A stretch of 28,924 nt of DNA from Bacteroidetes bacterium UBA1860 (GTDB lineage Bacteria > Bacteroidota > Rhodothermia > Balneolales > Balneolaceae). The stretch's first letter is position 1. Each line of letters starts with the position of its first letter. The notes under the pieces are model-generated. The model was not told the origin of the DNA, did not search any database, and saw only the letters and a program-made list of their open reading frames with translations. The stretch lies in assembly GCA_002338335.1 (NCBI GenBank), contig DDIC01000045.1, positions 1 through 28,924 of the forward strand, written 5' to 3'. Made by a program: the position numbers and the translations under genes. This document shows, piece by piece, positions 1 to 7,194 of the stretch.

Positions 1-12
1 GGATCTCTCCAA

Positions 13-723
13 TCACTCAAATAGTAAGATTTCCTCTTCGGTGAACTCACGTGTCACTTTGACAATACCTTCAATTTCTTGTAGATGTAACTGAAATGCT
101 TCTGAAGCATACATTTGCTCCATTGTTGCCATGTAATCTACAATATTCGCGAAGTTCGCATATACCCAATGTGTTGCAGGAACGGATGCACCACCAGCCG
201 CAAAACTTCCGAATTCAAGCGTTCGGTCACCCATGATCGCATTGGTCTCATCGGAGTTGGCCATCTTCAAAAAAGATGGCGCAAAAGTGGCTGGATCAGT
301 TACATCCAATAACCATGCAACATAGTATGAATCACCCTCGACCCCGCTACCTCTGCTATACAACTGATAACCTGAAAGAGAAGCTGTTTCTTTTTCAATG
401 TGGTCTTCCAACTTTTTACCGGCTAATTCGGATTGCATTCCAAGCTCAGGTGTCGGATTCTCAGGCCCAAAATTATCTATTTCACCAAAAAACACGATTG
501 CATGAGTGCTTTCAAGTTCACCTTTCACATCCAATCTAAGGACTCGCATTGCGCCTGATTTGTAGGATCCTGCCTGATCATGATAGTCTGTTAATATTTT
601 AGCAATTGCATCTTCTGACCCTGGATTTGCCCGAAATTCATATCTGAGAAACATTTGGTTTTGAGCATAGCTTACTGATGTCACACATAACGCTAGGAGA
701 AGCACACTAATTGTTTTTTTCAT
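13..723 (-). CDS. Secreted protein of unknown function, copy 1 of a tandem pair
   Basis: I do not recognise a named family. The 236-residue product starts with a clear Sec signal peptide: MKK, a hydrophobic run, then a likely cut after SYAQ near residue 21. The mature part seems to contain two similar alpha/beta halves, about residues 24-90 and 130-225. Each starts with a beta-strand-like stretch (MFLRYEFRA; YYVAWLLDV) followed by helices, which recalls ferredoxin-like dimeric alpha/beta barrel (ABM-type) proteins; that fold is inferred, not shown. There is no lipobox cysteine or membrane anchor, so it is probably periplasmic or exported. A close paralogue lies 997 bases away on the same strand, and an upstream element is shared by both copies. 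The start is the only ATG that preserves the whole signal peptide. The gene is certain enough; the function is unknown. Confidence 0.85.
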   Translation of the reverse strand: MKKTISVLLLALCVTSVSYAQNQMFLRYEFRANPGSEDAIAKILTDYHDQAGSYKSGAMRVLRLDVKGELESTHAIVFFGEIDNFGPENPTPELGMQSELAGKKLEDHIEKETASLSGYQLYSRGSGVEGDSYYVAWLLDVTDPATFAPSFLKMANSDETNAIMGDRTLEFGSFAAGGASVPATHWVYANFANIVDYMATMEQMYASEAFQLHLQEIEGIVKVTREFTEEEILLFE

Positions 724-791
724 TTTCTTAATTGATTGTTGAGATTATTAGTTGTTAACAATTTAGAGTAGTTCAACAGATATTCAACCTT

Positions 792-812
792 AATAAGCAA
801 ATTTTACACACT
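792..812 (-). promoter_or_regulatory. Conserved upstream element of copy 1
   Basis: This 21-base block is identical to 1790-1810 and lies 69 bases upstream of the start codon; its counterpart lies 64 bases upstream of copy 2. On the minus strand it contains TTTGCTTATT, and a second shared motif (TTGAACTACT) follows about 20 bases later. These could be the upstream and downstream parts of a promoter, but neither copy has an exact TAnnTTTG, so the assignment is tentative. It may simply be the edge of the duplication. Confidence 0.35.
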
Positions 813-917
813 GTATGTAAAGCCAAACTGGTAGACACCCACTGGTTTGTCGGCAGCTCACTAAAGACTAAAAGACTCTGCACAATCTTGTTCAATTTGA
901 GCTTTAGCACATCGAAG

Positions 918-959
918 CATTGGATTATGCAGGCAATTAATTAGTTGCATAACCCAATG
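918..959. repeat. Inverted repeat between the tandem genes
   Basis: A 14-base arm (918-931) pairs with 946-959 with one mismatch around a 14-base loop. Wobble and A-T pairs extend the stem outward by a few bases. It lies about 50 bases past the stop of copy 2, where a terminator would be expected, but no T-tract follows in that direction; four T follow on the plus strand. It could be an mRNA 3'-end stabiliser, a weak terminator or a protein-binding site. Confidence 0.5.
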
Positions 960-1009
960 TTTTCAATGTTATTGAAAGCCAGGAATTTGGCTACAATGGA
1001 TCTCTCCAA

Positions 1010-1726
1010 TCACTCAAATAGCATGATTTGCTCTTCGGTGAACTCACGTGTCACTTTGACAATACCTTCAATTTCTTGTAGATGTAACTGAAATGCATCT
1101 GAGGCATACATTTGCTCCATTGTTGCCATGTAGTCTACAAAATTCGCAAAGTTCGCATATACCCAGTGTGTTGCAGGAACGGACGCACCACCAGCCGCAA
1201 AACTTCCGAACTGTAGTATTCGGTCACCCATGATCGCATTGGTGTCATCGGAGTTGGCCATTTTCAAAAAAGATGGTGCAAAAGTGGCCGGATCTGTTAC
1301 ATCCAATAACCATCCAGCATAGTATGTATCACCTTCGACCCCATCACCTCTGCTATACAAAATATAACCTGCAGCAGAAGATGTTTCTTTTTCAATGTGG
1401 TCTGCCAACTTTTTACCTGCCAATTCGAATTGCATTCCAGTCATAGGTGTTGGATTCTCAAGCCAAAAATTATCTATTTCACCAAGCAACGCGATTGAAT
1501 GAGTGGTTTCGAGTTCACCTTTCACATCCAATCTAACAACTGACATTCCGCCTGATTTGTAGGATCCTGCCTGGTCATGATAGTCTGTTAATATTTTAGC
1601 GATGGCATCTTCTGACCCTGGATTTGCCCGAAAATCATATCTGACAAACATTTGGCTTTGAGCAAAGCTTACTGATGTCACACATAACGCTAGGAGAAGC
1701 ACATTAATTGTTGTTTTCATTTTCAT
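1010..1726 (-). CDS. Secreted protein of unknown function, copy 2 of a tandem pair
   Basis: This 238-residue paralogue of the gene at 13-723 has the same architecture: a signal peptide ending SFAQ near residue 23, then two alpha/beta halves. Long blocks are identical between copies (for example ANPGSEDAIAKILTDYHDQ and GGASVPATHWVYANFAN). Differences cluster at about residues 58-105 and 115-130, and most of those I checked change the amino acid. The start could be either of two nearby ATGs (MKMK); the first is used here. The spacing of 286 bases and the repeated upstream element suggest each copy has its own promoter rather than sharing a transcript. No enzyme motif is visible, so the role is unknown. 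Confidence 0.85.
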   Translation of the reverse strand: MKMKTTINVLLLALCVTSVSFAQSQMFVRYDFRANPGSEDAIAKILTDYHDQAGSYKSGGMSVVRLDVKGELETTHSIALLGEIDNFWLENPTPMTGMQFELAGKKLADHIEKETSSAAGYILYSRGDGVEGDTYYAGWLLDVTDPATFAPSFLKMANSDDTNAIMGDRILQFGSFAAGGASVPATHWVYANFANFVDYMATMEQMYASDAFQLHLQEIEGIVKVTREFTEEQIMLFE

Positions 1727-1789
1727 AATTGTTTAGTTCGATTAAGAGTTGTGACTATAATATAGTAGTTCAAAAGAAAATCAAGCGTA

Positions 1790-1810
1790 AATAAGCAAAT
1801 TTTACACACT
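1790..1810 (-). promoter_or_regulatory. Conserved upstream element of copy 2
   Basis: This is the partner of the block at 792-812. Its outer end also forms one arm of a 7-base inverted repeat (ACACACT at 1804-1810 with AGTGTGT at 1827-1833), which copy 1 does not preserve. Promoter or operator function is inferred from position only. Confidence 0.35.
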
Positions 1811-1862
1811 CTTAACCCACGATGATAGTGTGTTTCAAATCACATAGAGTGTTAGCTGACCG

Positions 1863-1878
1863 CTTTATAATTATAAAG
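1863..1878. repeat. Perfect 16-base palindrome downstream of the tRNA
   Basis: CTTTATAATTATAAAG is fully self-complementary. It lies 30 bases beyond the 3' end of the tRNA and about 135 bases upstream of the secreted protein gene at 1010-1726. It is entirely A/T inside, so chance is possible; a binding site or processing signal cannot be told apart from sequence alone. Confidence 0.3.
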
Positions 1879-1907
1879 TAAAGCAACAATAATGTTTGTG
1901 ATAAAAG

Positions 1908-1981
1908 TGGGCCCAGAGGGACTTGAACCCCCGACCAATCGATTATGAGTCGACTGCTCTAACCAACTGAGCTATGGGCCC
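1908..1981 (-). tRNA. tRNA with CAU anticodon, probably Ile2 (else elongator Met)
   Basis: The minus strand folds into a complete 74-base cloverleaf. The acceptor stem GGGCCCA pairs perfectly with TGGGCCC, the D arm contains AGCTCAGTTGGTTAGAGC, the anticodon loop is CTCATAA (anticodon CAU), and the T arm contains GGTTCAAGTCC. The discriminator base is A and CCA is not encoded. Pairs C4-G69 and C5-G68, and the segment CTCATAATCG..TTGGTCG, resemble the minor isoleucine tRNA whose CAU is modified to lysidine by TilS. Elongator tRNA-Met has the same anticodon, so identity is a judgement. It is not initiator tRNA, because the anticodon stem lacks the three G-C pairs. Confidence 0.93.
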
Positions 1982-2066
1982 ATGAGACAGACTCTAAATA
2001 TATCATGATTTGTGAAGAATGTCGCCAGTTGCGTGGTTCCATGTGTCAAAAGGCTAAAAAACATGC

Positions 2067-2074
2067 TACCTTTC
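2067..2074 (+). promoter_or_regulatory. Possible -7 element for ettA
   Basis: TACCTTTC matches seven of eight positions of the Bacteroidota -7 consensus TAnnTTTG and lies 38 bases before the ettA start codon. The expected upstream TTTG box about 20 bases away is poor (TGTG). This is a tentative call. Confidence 0.3.
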
Positions 2075-2112
2075 TGAAGTAGTTATTAGTCAATTCAAGG
2101 CTTCAAAAAATC

Positions 2113-3783
2113 ATGAGCGATCAAAAAATCATTTTCTCCATGGTGGGGGTGAGCAAGTTTCACAAACCCCGCAAACAAGTCCTCAAGGATATCTATTTAT
2201 CTTTCTTCTACGGCGCAAAGATTGGAGTCTTGGGTCTCAACGGAGCAGGAAAGTCCACGCTTCTTCGAATTATTGCTGGGCTCGATCAGGAATATGAGGG
2301 TAAGATTAGCGCTGAGAAGGGCATCACATTTGGATACCTCCCTCAAGAGCCAGAACTGGATGCAGACAAGACGGTTAAAGAAATTGTTCAAGAGGGGGTG
2401 CAGGAAACCGTGGATCTACTCGCAGAATTTGAAGCGATAAATGAGAAATTTGCAGATCCCGAGGCAGATTTTGATACGTTGATTGCGAAGCAGGCCAAGT
2501 TGCAGGAAAAAATCGATGCGGCAGGCGCGTGGGATTTAGATAGCCAACTCCAGGTCGCCATGGATGCGTTGCGTTGCCCCCCAGGCGATGCCCCTGTGAC
2601 GAACTTATCGGGTGGGGAGCGACGTCGCGTCGCTTTGTGCCGCCTGTTACTCAAAAAACCGGACGTATTGTTGTTGGATGAGCCCACCAACCACTTGGAC
2701 GCCGAGTCGGTTGCATGGCTTGAGCAACATTTGGATCGCTACGAAGGAACTGTCATAGCTGTAACGCACGATCGTTATTTCCTTGACAATGTGGCTGGCT
2801 GGATTTTGGAATTAGATCGTGGAGAAGGGATTCCATTCGAGGGCAATTATTCCTCATGGCTGGATCAAAAACAGCGACGTTTAGCCCAGGAAGAGAAGCA
2901 AGAATCGAAGCGGCAACGTGCGTTGAAAGAAGAGCTTGAGTGGGTGCAACAAAATCCAAAAGGGCGTCGTGCAAAGTCAAAAGCTCGTCTTGCCAATTAC
3001 GAGAAAATGCTTTCGGAAGAGCACCAAAAGGCTCGAGAGGATATGGAAATCTTTATCCCATCGGGGCCACGTCTTGGTGATGTGGTGATTGAGGCAAAAG
3101 GCCTTACCAAAGGCTTTGAAGACCGGCTTTTGATCGAAAATCTCGATTTTGCTTTGCCACCTGGGGGAATCGTAGGTGTGATTGGAGCCAATGGGGCTGG
3201 TAAATCGACGCTGTTTAAGATGATTATTGGTGATGAGAAGCCCGATGAGGGGTCGCTACGACTTGGCGACACGGTGAAGCTTGGCTACATTGACCAAAAT
3301 AGACCGCTCGATCCAGCCAAAACCATTTGGCAAGAGGTCAGTGACGAAATGGATCTCATTAAACTAGGGGAGCGTGAGGTCAACTCACGAGCTTATGTGG
3401 CCAGATTCAATTTCTCGGGGCAAGATCAGCAGAAAAAAGTGACCGAGCTTTCCGGTGGAGAGCGCAACCGTGTACACCTGTCCAAGATGCTTAAGGAGGG
3501 TGCCAACGTACTGCTACTGGATGAGCCCACCAACGATCTTGACGTCAATACGCTGCGTGCACTCGAGGAAGCGTTACTTGAGTTTGCGGGCTGTGCTGTG
3601 GTGATTTCGCATGATAGGTGGTTCCTGGATCGTGTGGCAACCCACATTTTAGCCTATGAAGGGGACAGCCAAGTAGTATGGTTCGAAGGGAATTACCAGG
3701 AATACGAAGAGAATCGACGGATGCGATTAGGCATTACCGACGACCAGCCCACCCGTATTCAGTACAAGAAGTTGACGCGGTAG
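2113..3783 (+). CDS. ettA: Energy-dependent translational throttle protein EttA (ABC-F ATPase)
   Basis: The 556-residue product matches the EttA subgroup in length and layout. It has two ABC ATPase domains in tandem with no membrane segments. Domain 1 has Walker A GLNGAGKST (residues 41-49), signature LSGGERRRVAL and Walker B LLLDEPTNHLD. Domain 2 has GANGAGKST, LSGGERNRVHL and LLLDEPTNDLD. The charged linker between them contains the EttA-type segment NPKGRRAKSKARLANYEKM. EttA binds the ribosomal E site and gates the first peptide bond according to the ADP/ATP ratio. The opening (KFHKPRKQVLKDIYLSFFYGAKIGVLG) is typical, which supports the start. It appears monocistronic and faces pcm tail to tail. 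Confidence 0.95.
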   Translation: MSDQKIIFSMVGVSKFHKPRKQVLKDIYLSFFYGAKIGVLGLNGAGKSTLLRIIAGLDQEYEGKISAEKGITFGYLPQEPELDADKTVKEIVQEGVQETVDLLAEFEAINEKFADPEADFDTLIAKQAKLQEKIDAAGAWDLDSQLQVAMDALRCPPGDAPVTNLSGGERRRVALCRLLLKKPDVLLLDEPTNHLDAESVAWLEQHLDRYEGTVIAVTHDRYFLDNVAGWILELDRGEGIPFEGNYSSWLDQKQRRLAQEEKQESKRQRALKEELEWVQQNPKGRRAKSKARLANYEKMLSEEHQKAREDMEIFIPSGPRLGDVVIEAKGLTKGFEDRLLIENLDFALPPGGIVGVIGANGAGKSTLFKMIIGDEKPDEGSLRLGDTVKLGYIDQNRPLDPAKTIWQEVSDEMDLIKLGEREVNSRAYVARFNFSGQDQQKKVTELSGGERNRVHLSKMLKEGANVLLLDEPTNDLDVNTLRALEEALLEFAGCAVVISHDRWFLDRVATHILAYEGDSQVVWFEGNYQEYEENRRMRLGITDDQPTRIQYKKLTR

Positions 3784-3790
3784 GGGATTC

Positions 3791-3815
3791 AAGAGGGGAG
3801 CCTGAGCCCTTTTCA
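3791..3815. terminator. Possible terminator between ettA and pcm
   Basis: AAGAGGG at 3791-3797 can pair with CCCTTTT at 3807-3813 around a 9-base loop. The hairpin sits in the 40-base gap between the convergent ettA and pcm stop codons. The T-tract is short, so strength is uncertain. Confidence 0.4.
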
Positions 3816-3823
3816 TCCTTCTT

Positions 3824-4468
3824 TTAACCCCAGCCTTGGTCTCCAATGAGTGGGACAAAGGCGACATCACTAAATGACTCCTCCTGAAAGGATCCATCGT
3901 CTTGTTTCGTGAGTCGAAGAAGGAGTTGTTGACCTTGATCACCCACTGGGATCACCAGCCGACCCCCCGTGGCGAGTTGCTCCTTCAAGGAGCCTGGTAC
4001 CACAGGAGCGCCTGCCGTTACAATGATGGCATCATAGGGGGCAAAGGCTGACCAACCAAGGGTCCCATCCCCACATTTTTGCTTTGCTCGATACCCCAGT
4101 TGGTGCAAGAGTTCACGTGCTTGTTGATGCAATTCTGCATGACGCTCAATGGTATGTAGCGATACCCCCATCTCTACAAGGACAGCTGCTTGATATCCAG
4201 ACCCCGTGCCGATTTCAAGAACTTTATCGCCTGCCTTGACCGCAAGTAACTCCGATTGCCTTGCCACGGTGTAGGGCTGTGAGATCGTTTGGTCTTTGGC
4301 AATGGGCAATGCTGTGTCTTCATAGGCTCTATCATGCAATCCTGTTTGGATGAACGCATGTCGAGGAACAGAGCCAATAGCTGCCAAGACCTGCTCATCT
4401 TGAATCCCTTTTTCCCGAAGATGCTCCATAAGAGCTTGACGTGGCTTGATGAACTTGGGTTGATCCAT
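3824..4468 (-). CDS. pcm: Protein-L-isoaspartate O-methyltransferase
   Basis: The 214-residue product is a Pcm/PCMT. It methylates isoaspartyl residues in aged proteins with S-adenosylmethionine, starting their repair, and acts in the cytoplasm. Visible hallmarks are the family block AYEDTALPIAKDQTISQPY near residues 49-66, the SAM-binding motif VLEIGTGSGYQAA (83-95), and the later segment FAPYDAIIVTAGAPVVP followed by GGRLVIPVG. Length is typical. It is transcribed toward ettA and diverges from the NhaC-type antiporter gene across a 172-base gap, so it probably has its own promoter there. Confidence 0.95.
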   Translation of the reverse strand: MDQPKFIKPRQALMEHLREKGIQDEQVLAAIGSVPRHAFIQTGLHDRAYEDTALPIAKDQTISQPYTVARQSELLAVKAGDKVLEIGTGSGYQAAVLVEMGVSLHTIERHAELHQQARELLHQLGYRAKQKCGDGTLGWSAFAPYDAIIVTAGAPVVPGSLKEQLATGGRLVIPVGDQGQQLLLRLTKQDDGSFQEESFSDVAFVPLIGDQGWG

Positions 4469-4646
4469 GGGTTACCTTGTGGGGTGTGTATGTCGAGGAT
4501 ACACGAGCGTTGCTGGAACTAAAATCGTTGAATTACATAAGGGCATTTTCAAAAGTACGCCTAGAGATTCTCTTCTAAAAGCGAAACTTCGCCATGTGGC
4601 TCTTTAACGGTTGGTTTTAGCCTAAAGCATCTTATTTTATGTGCTT

Positions 4647-6428
4647 ATGAAGAAATTTTTAACCCTCCCGCATGCACTTCGCGTTGTGGGAGTCCTTATC
4701 GTTGGGGCTGTCCTTTTGACGTCAACGGGTATGATACCTATTGACAGCCAAGCTACGAAAGACGCCACACAGATCGCTTTCGACTCAATGGCAACGGGTG
4801 CTGATGCGACGGCTGCAATTGTAGTCGATTCAAGCGGCTCAACGAGTAACTCTATCGTCGGGACATGGGTCAGTATCGTCCCCCCACTACTTGCGATTGG
4901 CTTTGCCCTGATTTTTCGCCAGGTGTTGTTGGCCTTATTCATGGGCATTTGGATGGGCGCATGGCTTGTTGGAGAACGTTCATTTGTAGGGGTTTTTGGG
5001 AGTTTCTTTGAGTCTTTGACAGGCTACATTGTCCCACAAACAGCTGATGAAGGCCACATGAGCATCCTCATCTTTACGCTACTCATTGGGGGTATGATTG
5101 GGATCATCTCCAAGAATGGAGGAACGAGAGGAGTGATTCGTCAACTTGGCAAGCTTGTCAAGTCTAAGCCACAAGGTCAGTTACTCACCTCTTTGCTGGG
5201 TTTTGTCATTTTCTTTGATGACTATGCCAATACCATGGTTGTCGGTAATACCATGAGACCCTTGACTGATAAACTCAAGATTAGTCGCGCTAAACTTGCC
5301 TATTTAGTGGACTCCACCGCTGCCCCGGTCGCGACTGTGGCCTTGATCTCGACATGGATTGGAGCCATGGTAGGCTATATTGCCAGTGCATCAGCAGGTA
5401 TCGAGGGGTTTTCTGAACCTGCCTACACAGTTTTTCTTAAGGCGCTTCCCTTCAACTTTTACGCCTTTTTCACCATCTTTTTTGTCATCCTGATTGCCAT
5501 TTCTGGGAAGGATTTTGGTCCCATGCTTGCAGAGCGAATTAAATTGTACAAAGCCGCAAAAAACCCTGAGCTAGATACGTATGGGCTTTACAAAGAAGAA
5601 GACTATGAAGAGGAAAAAAAAGAGACGGTTTCTCATTGGCTTAACGCCTTTATTCCCATTTTCATGTTGATAGGAGGTGTGGTTGGAGGCTTGATTGTAA
5701 CAGGAGAAGGGTCCACAATTCAAGACATTATTGGCTCCGCAGATTCCTATGCAGCTCTTGTGTGGGGCTCCATGCTTTCGATGGTGTTTGCCATTGTCCT
5801 GACGGTTGGACAACGATTGTTACCCTTTGACGATACGTTAGACGCGATGTTTTCTGGGATGCATACCATGTATGACGGTCTACTAGTCCTTGTATTGGCA
5901 TGGTCGCTCAGTGCGATTACTCAGGATCTTGGCACGGCCGACTTCTTGGTCACAGCCTTTGGAACAGCCATAGATCCAATGTATTTACCACTCGTCGTCT
6001 TTGTCCTATCGGCTGCAACAGCGTTTGCAACAGGCTCCAGTTGGGGAACCATGGGCATACTAATGCCTCTGGTGTTGCCGCTTGTGTGGAATCTAGGATT
6101 GCAATATGGATACCCAACAGATGAGATTTCTGTCTTTCTCTATGCTGCGGTGAGTGCCGTCCTTGCAGGGGCAGTCCTTGGCGATCATATCTCACCCATT
6201 TCTGATACAACCATTTTGAGTTCTCTTGCGACACAGTGTAATCATATTGAGCATGTGAACACACAAATACCCTATGCCTTGGTGGGTGGAGCGCTTGCAT
6301 TGGTGTCGTATCTCGCCGTGGTTGCATGGGGTCTGCCAGGATGGATTGCTTACCTCGTAGGAGCCGGTGCAATTGTTGCGGTTATTTGGACGTTTGGGAA
6401 ATCCCCAGACCCGAATGACTATGCATAA
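4647..6428 (+). CDS. NhaC-type Na+/H+ antiporter family membrane protein
   Basis: This is a polytopic inner-membrane protein of about 593 residues with roughly a dozen hydrophobic segments. The core block FFDDYANTMVVGNTMRPLTD followed by KISRAKLAYLVDSTAAPVA is characteristic of the NhaC family. The late segments with ATGSSWGTMGILMPL and GAVLGDHISPISDTTILSS also fit. It probably exports Na+ in exchange for protons; some relatives carry dicarboxylates or amino acids instead, so the substrate is inferred. A GTG at 4641 is an alternative start, but ATG at 4647 gives the typical MKK opening. An N-terminal hydrophobic helix is followed by about 45 Ser/Thr/Ala-rich residues before the conserved core, longer than usual. 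There is no clear ribosome binding site. Confidence 0.9.
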   Translation: MKKFLTLPHALRVVGVLIVGAVLLTSTGMIPIDSQATKDATQIAFDSMATGADATAAIVVDSSGSTSNSIVGTWVSIVPPLLAIGFALIFRQVLLALFMGIWMGAWLVGERSFVGVFGSFFESLTGYIVPQTADEGHMSILIFTLLIGGMIGIISKNGGTRGVIRQLGKLVKSKPQGQLLTSLLGFVIFFDDYANTMVVGNTMRPLTDKLKISRAKLAYLVDSTAAPVATVALISTWIGAMVGYIASASAGIEGFSEPAYTVFLKALPFNFYAFFTIFFVILIAISGKDFGPMLAERIKLYKAAKNPELDTYGLYKEEDYEEEKKETVSHWLNAFIPIFMLIGGVVGGLIVTGEGSTIQDIIGSADSYAALVWGSMLSMVFAIVLTVGQRLLPFDDTLDAMFSGMHTMYDGLLVLVLAWSLSAITQDLGTADFLVTAFGTAIDPMYLPLVVFVLSAATAFATGSSWGTMGILMPLVLPLVWNLGLQYGYPTDEISVFLYAAVSAVLAGAVLGDHISPISDTTILSSLATQCNHIEHVNTQIPYALVGGALALVSYLAVVAWGLPGWIAYLVGAGAIVAVIWTFGKSPDPNDYA

Positions 6429-6469
6429 TTATGACTACGCTTAGGATAGCATGAGAGCCAGATCGAAAG

Positions 6470-7147
6470 ATGGCACATTCCCTTGAAGGTCAACTCTATT
6501 TTACGACGCCCATATTAGCGCCTCACCTGCGTGATTGGGCAGCTATGAAAGCTGCAGATCATGTTATTATTCTTGATACATGGTCATGGAGTCGAAAGGG
6601 GCGCTCTCATCGAATGGCTGTGAATGTACAAGGGCAAAAGCAATGGTTAGGGCTCCAAGGGGAACCGACTCAGTGGAAAGGGAAAACGATTCAAGGCCTT
6701 CAGTGGGAGAAAGAAACCATCGATTCCATGACAAAAACATGGTTTAAATCGCTAGAACCTTCATATAAATCAGGTTATGGATTTGATGAACTTTGGCCCG
6801 AGTGGCTCAATTTTTGGCATCAAGCCCCACATACACTTGTTGAATGCACTCTTGAACATGGGGTATGGATGGCTCAATGGCTTGGATTGCAGGAGTTGTC
6901 ACAGAAATGGCTTCTTGCCTCAGCACTGGAGGACCGAGTCTTTCAGGAAGCATGGTTCCGTGTAGATGTTTGGATGGAGCCTAAGACAGCAGCCTATGCT
7001 CCACAGCCACCGAACCGAACCCCCTTACCTACCTGGACTGAACCAAGATACCGCCAACGTTGGGAACCATATGTGGAGGATTGTAGTGGTTTAGATCTTC
7101 TATTTGAATGGGGTCCAGAATCTTGGCGCATTATAGACAAACTGTAA
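6470..7147 (+). CDS. WbqC-like family protein
   Basis: The 225-residue product resembles the WbqC-like family, often found in Bacteroidota genomes and in some polysaccharide loci. Visible family features are the opening YFTTPILAPHLRDWAAMKAA, then DHVIILDTWSWSRKGRSHRM (the VILD...K...R pattern), a block around a lone LGLQG, and the ending GLDLLFEWGPESW, close to the LDLLFNxGPE motif. No signal peptide or membrane helix is seen. The biochemical role of the family is not established; a link to glycan or lipid-precursor chemistry is only contextual. The gene follows the antiporter gene by 41 bases on the same strand and may be cotranscribed. The protein is unusually rich in tryptophan. Confidence 0.75.
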   Translation: MAHSLEGQLYFTTPILAPHLRDWAAMKAADHVIILDTWSWSRKGRSHRMAVNVQGQKQWLGLQGEPTQWKGKTIQGLQWEKETIDSMTKTWFKSLEPSYKSGYGFDELWPEWLNFWHQAPHTLVECTLEHGVWMAQWLGLQELSQKWLLASALEDRVFQEAWFRVDVWMEPKTAAYAPQPPNRTPLPTWTEPRYRQRWEPYVEDCSGLDLLFEWGPESWRIIDKL

Positions 7148-7194
7148 ACTAGCTTAGCTCAGAGTAAAAAAACTCTTAGAGTGAACCTAGGACG

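Larger units (their letters stand above)
1..812. repeat. Tandem duplication, unit 1
   Basis: This segment aligns to 998-1810 along its whole length, including bases after the stop codon (ggatctctccaatcactcaa at 1 and at 998) and about 90 bases upstream of the start codon. Similarity ends after a 21-base identical block at 792-812 (matching 1790-1810). The left end is cut by the window, so the unit may extend further or the array may hold more copies. Confidence 0.8.
998..1810. repeat. Tandem duplication, unit 2
   Basis: This is the second unit of the direct duplication, offset by 997-998 bases from unit 1. It carries the 238-residue secreted protein gene and its upstream region. The 185 bases between the units (813-997) are not duplicated. 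Confidence 0.8.

Noticed and set aside
4579..4600. Small inverted repeats GCGAA-AC-TTCGC and GCCA-TG-TGGC before the antiporter gene
   Set aside because: Both are short with tiny centres, and no promoter or terminator geometry could be established around them.
5950..6372. 140-codon open frame antisense to the NhaC-type antiporter gene
   Set aside because: The sense strand encodes conserved transporter motifs throughout this stretch, and the antisense product looks like no protein family.
7158..7179. Terminator hairpin between the WbqC-like and ALDH genes
   Set aside because: CTCAGAGT and ACTCTTAG pair with a mismatch around an A6 loop, but no T-tract follows the stem on either strand, so a standard terminator is not supported.
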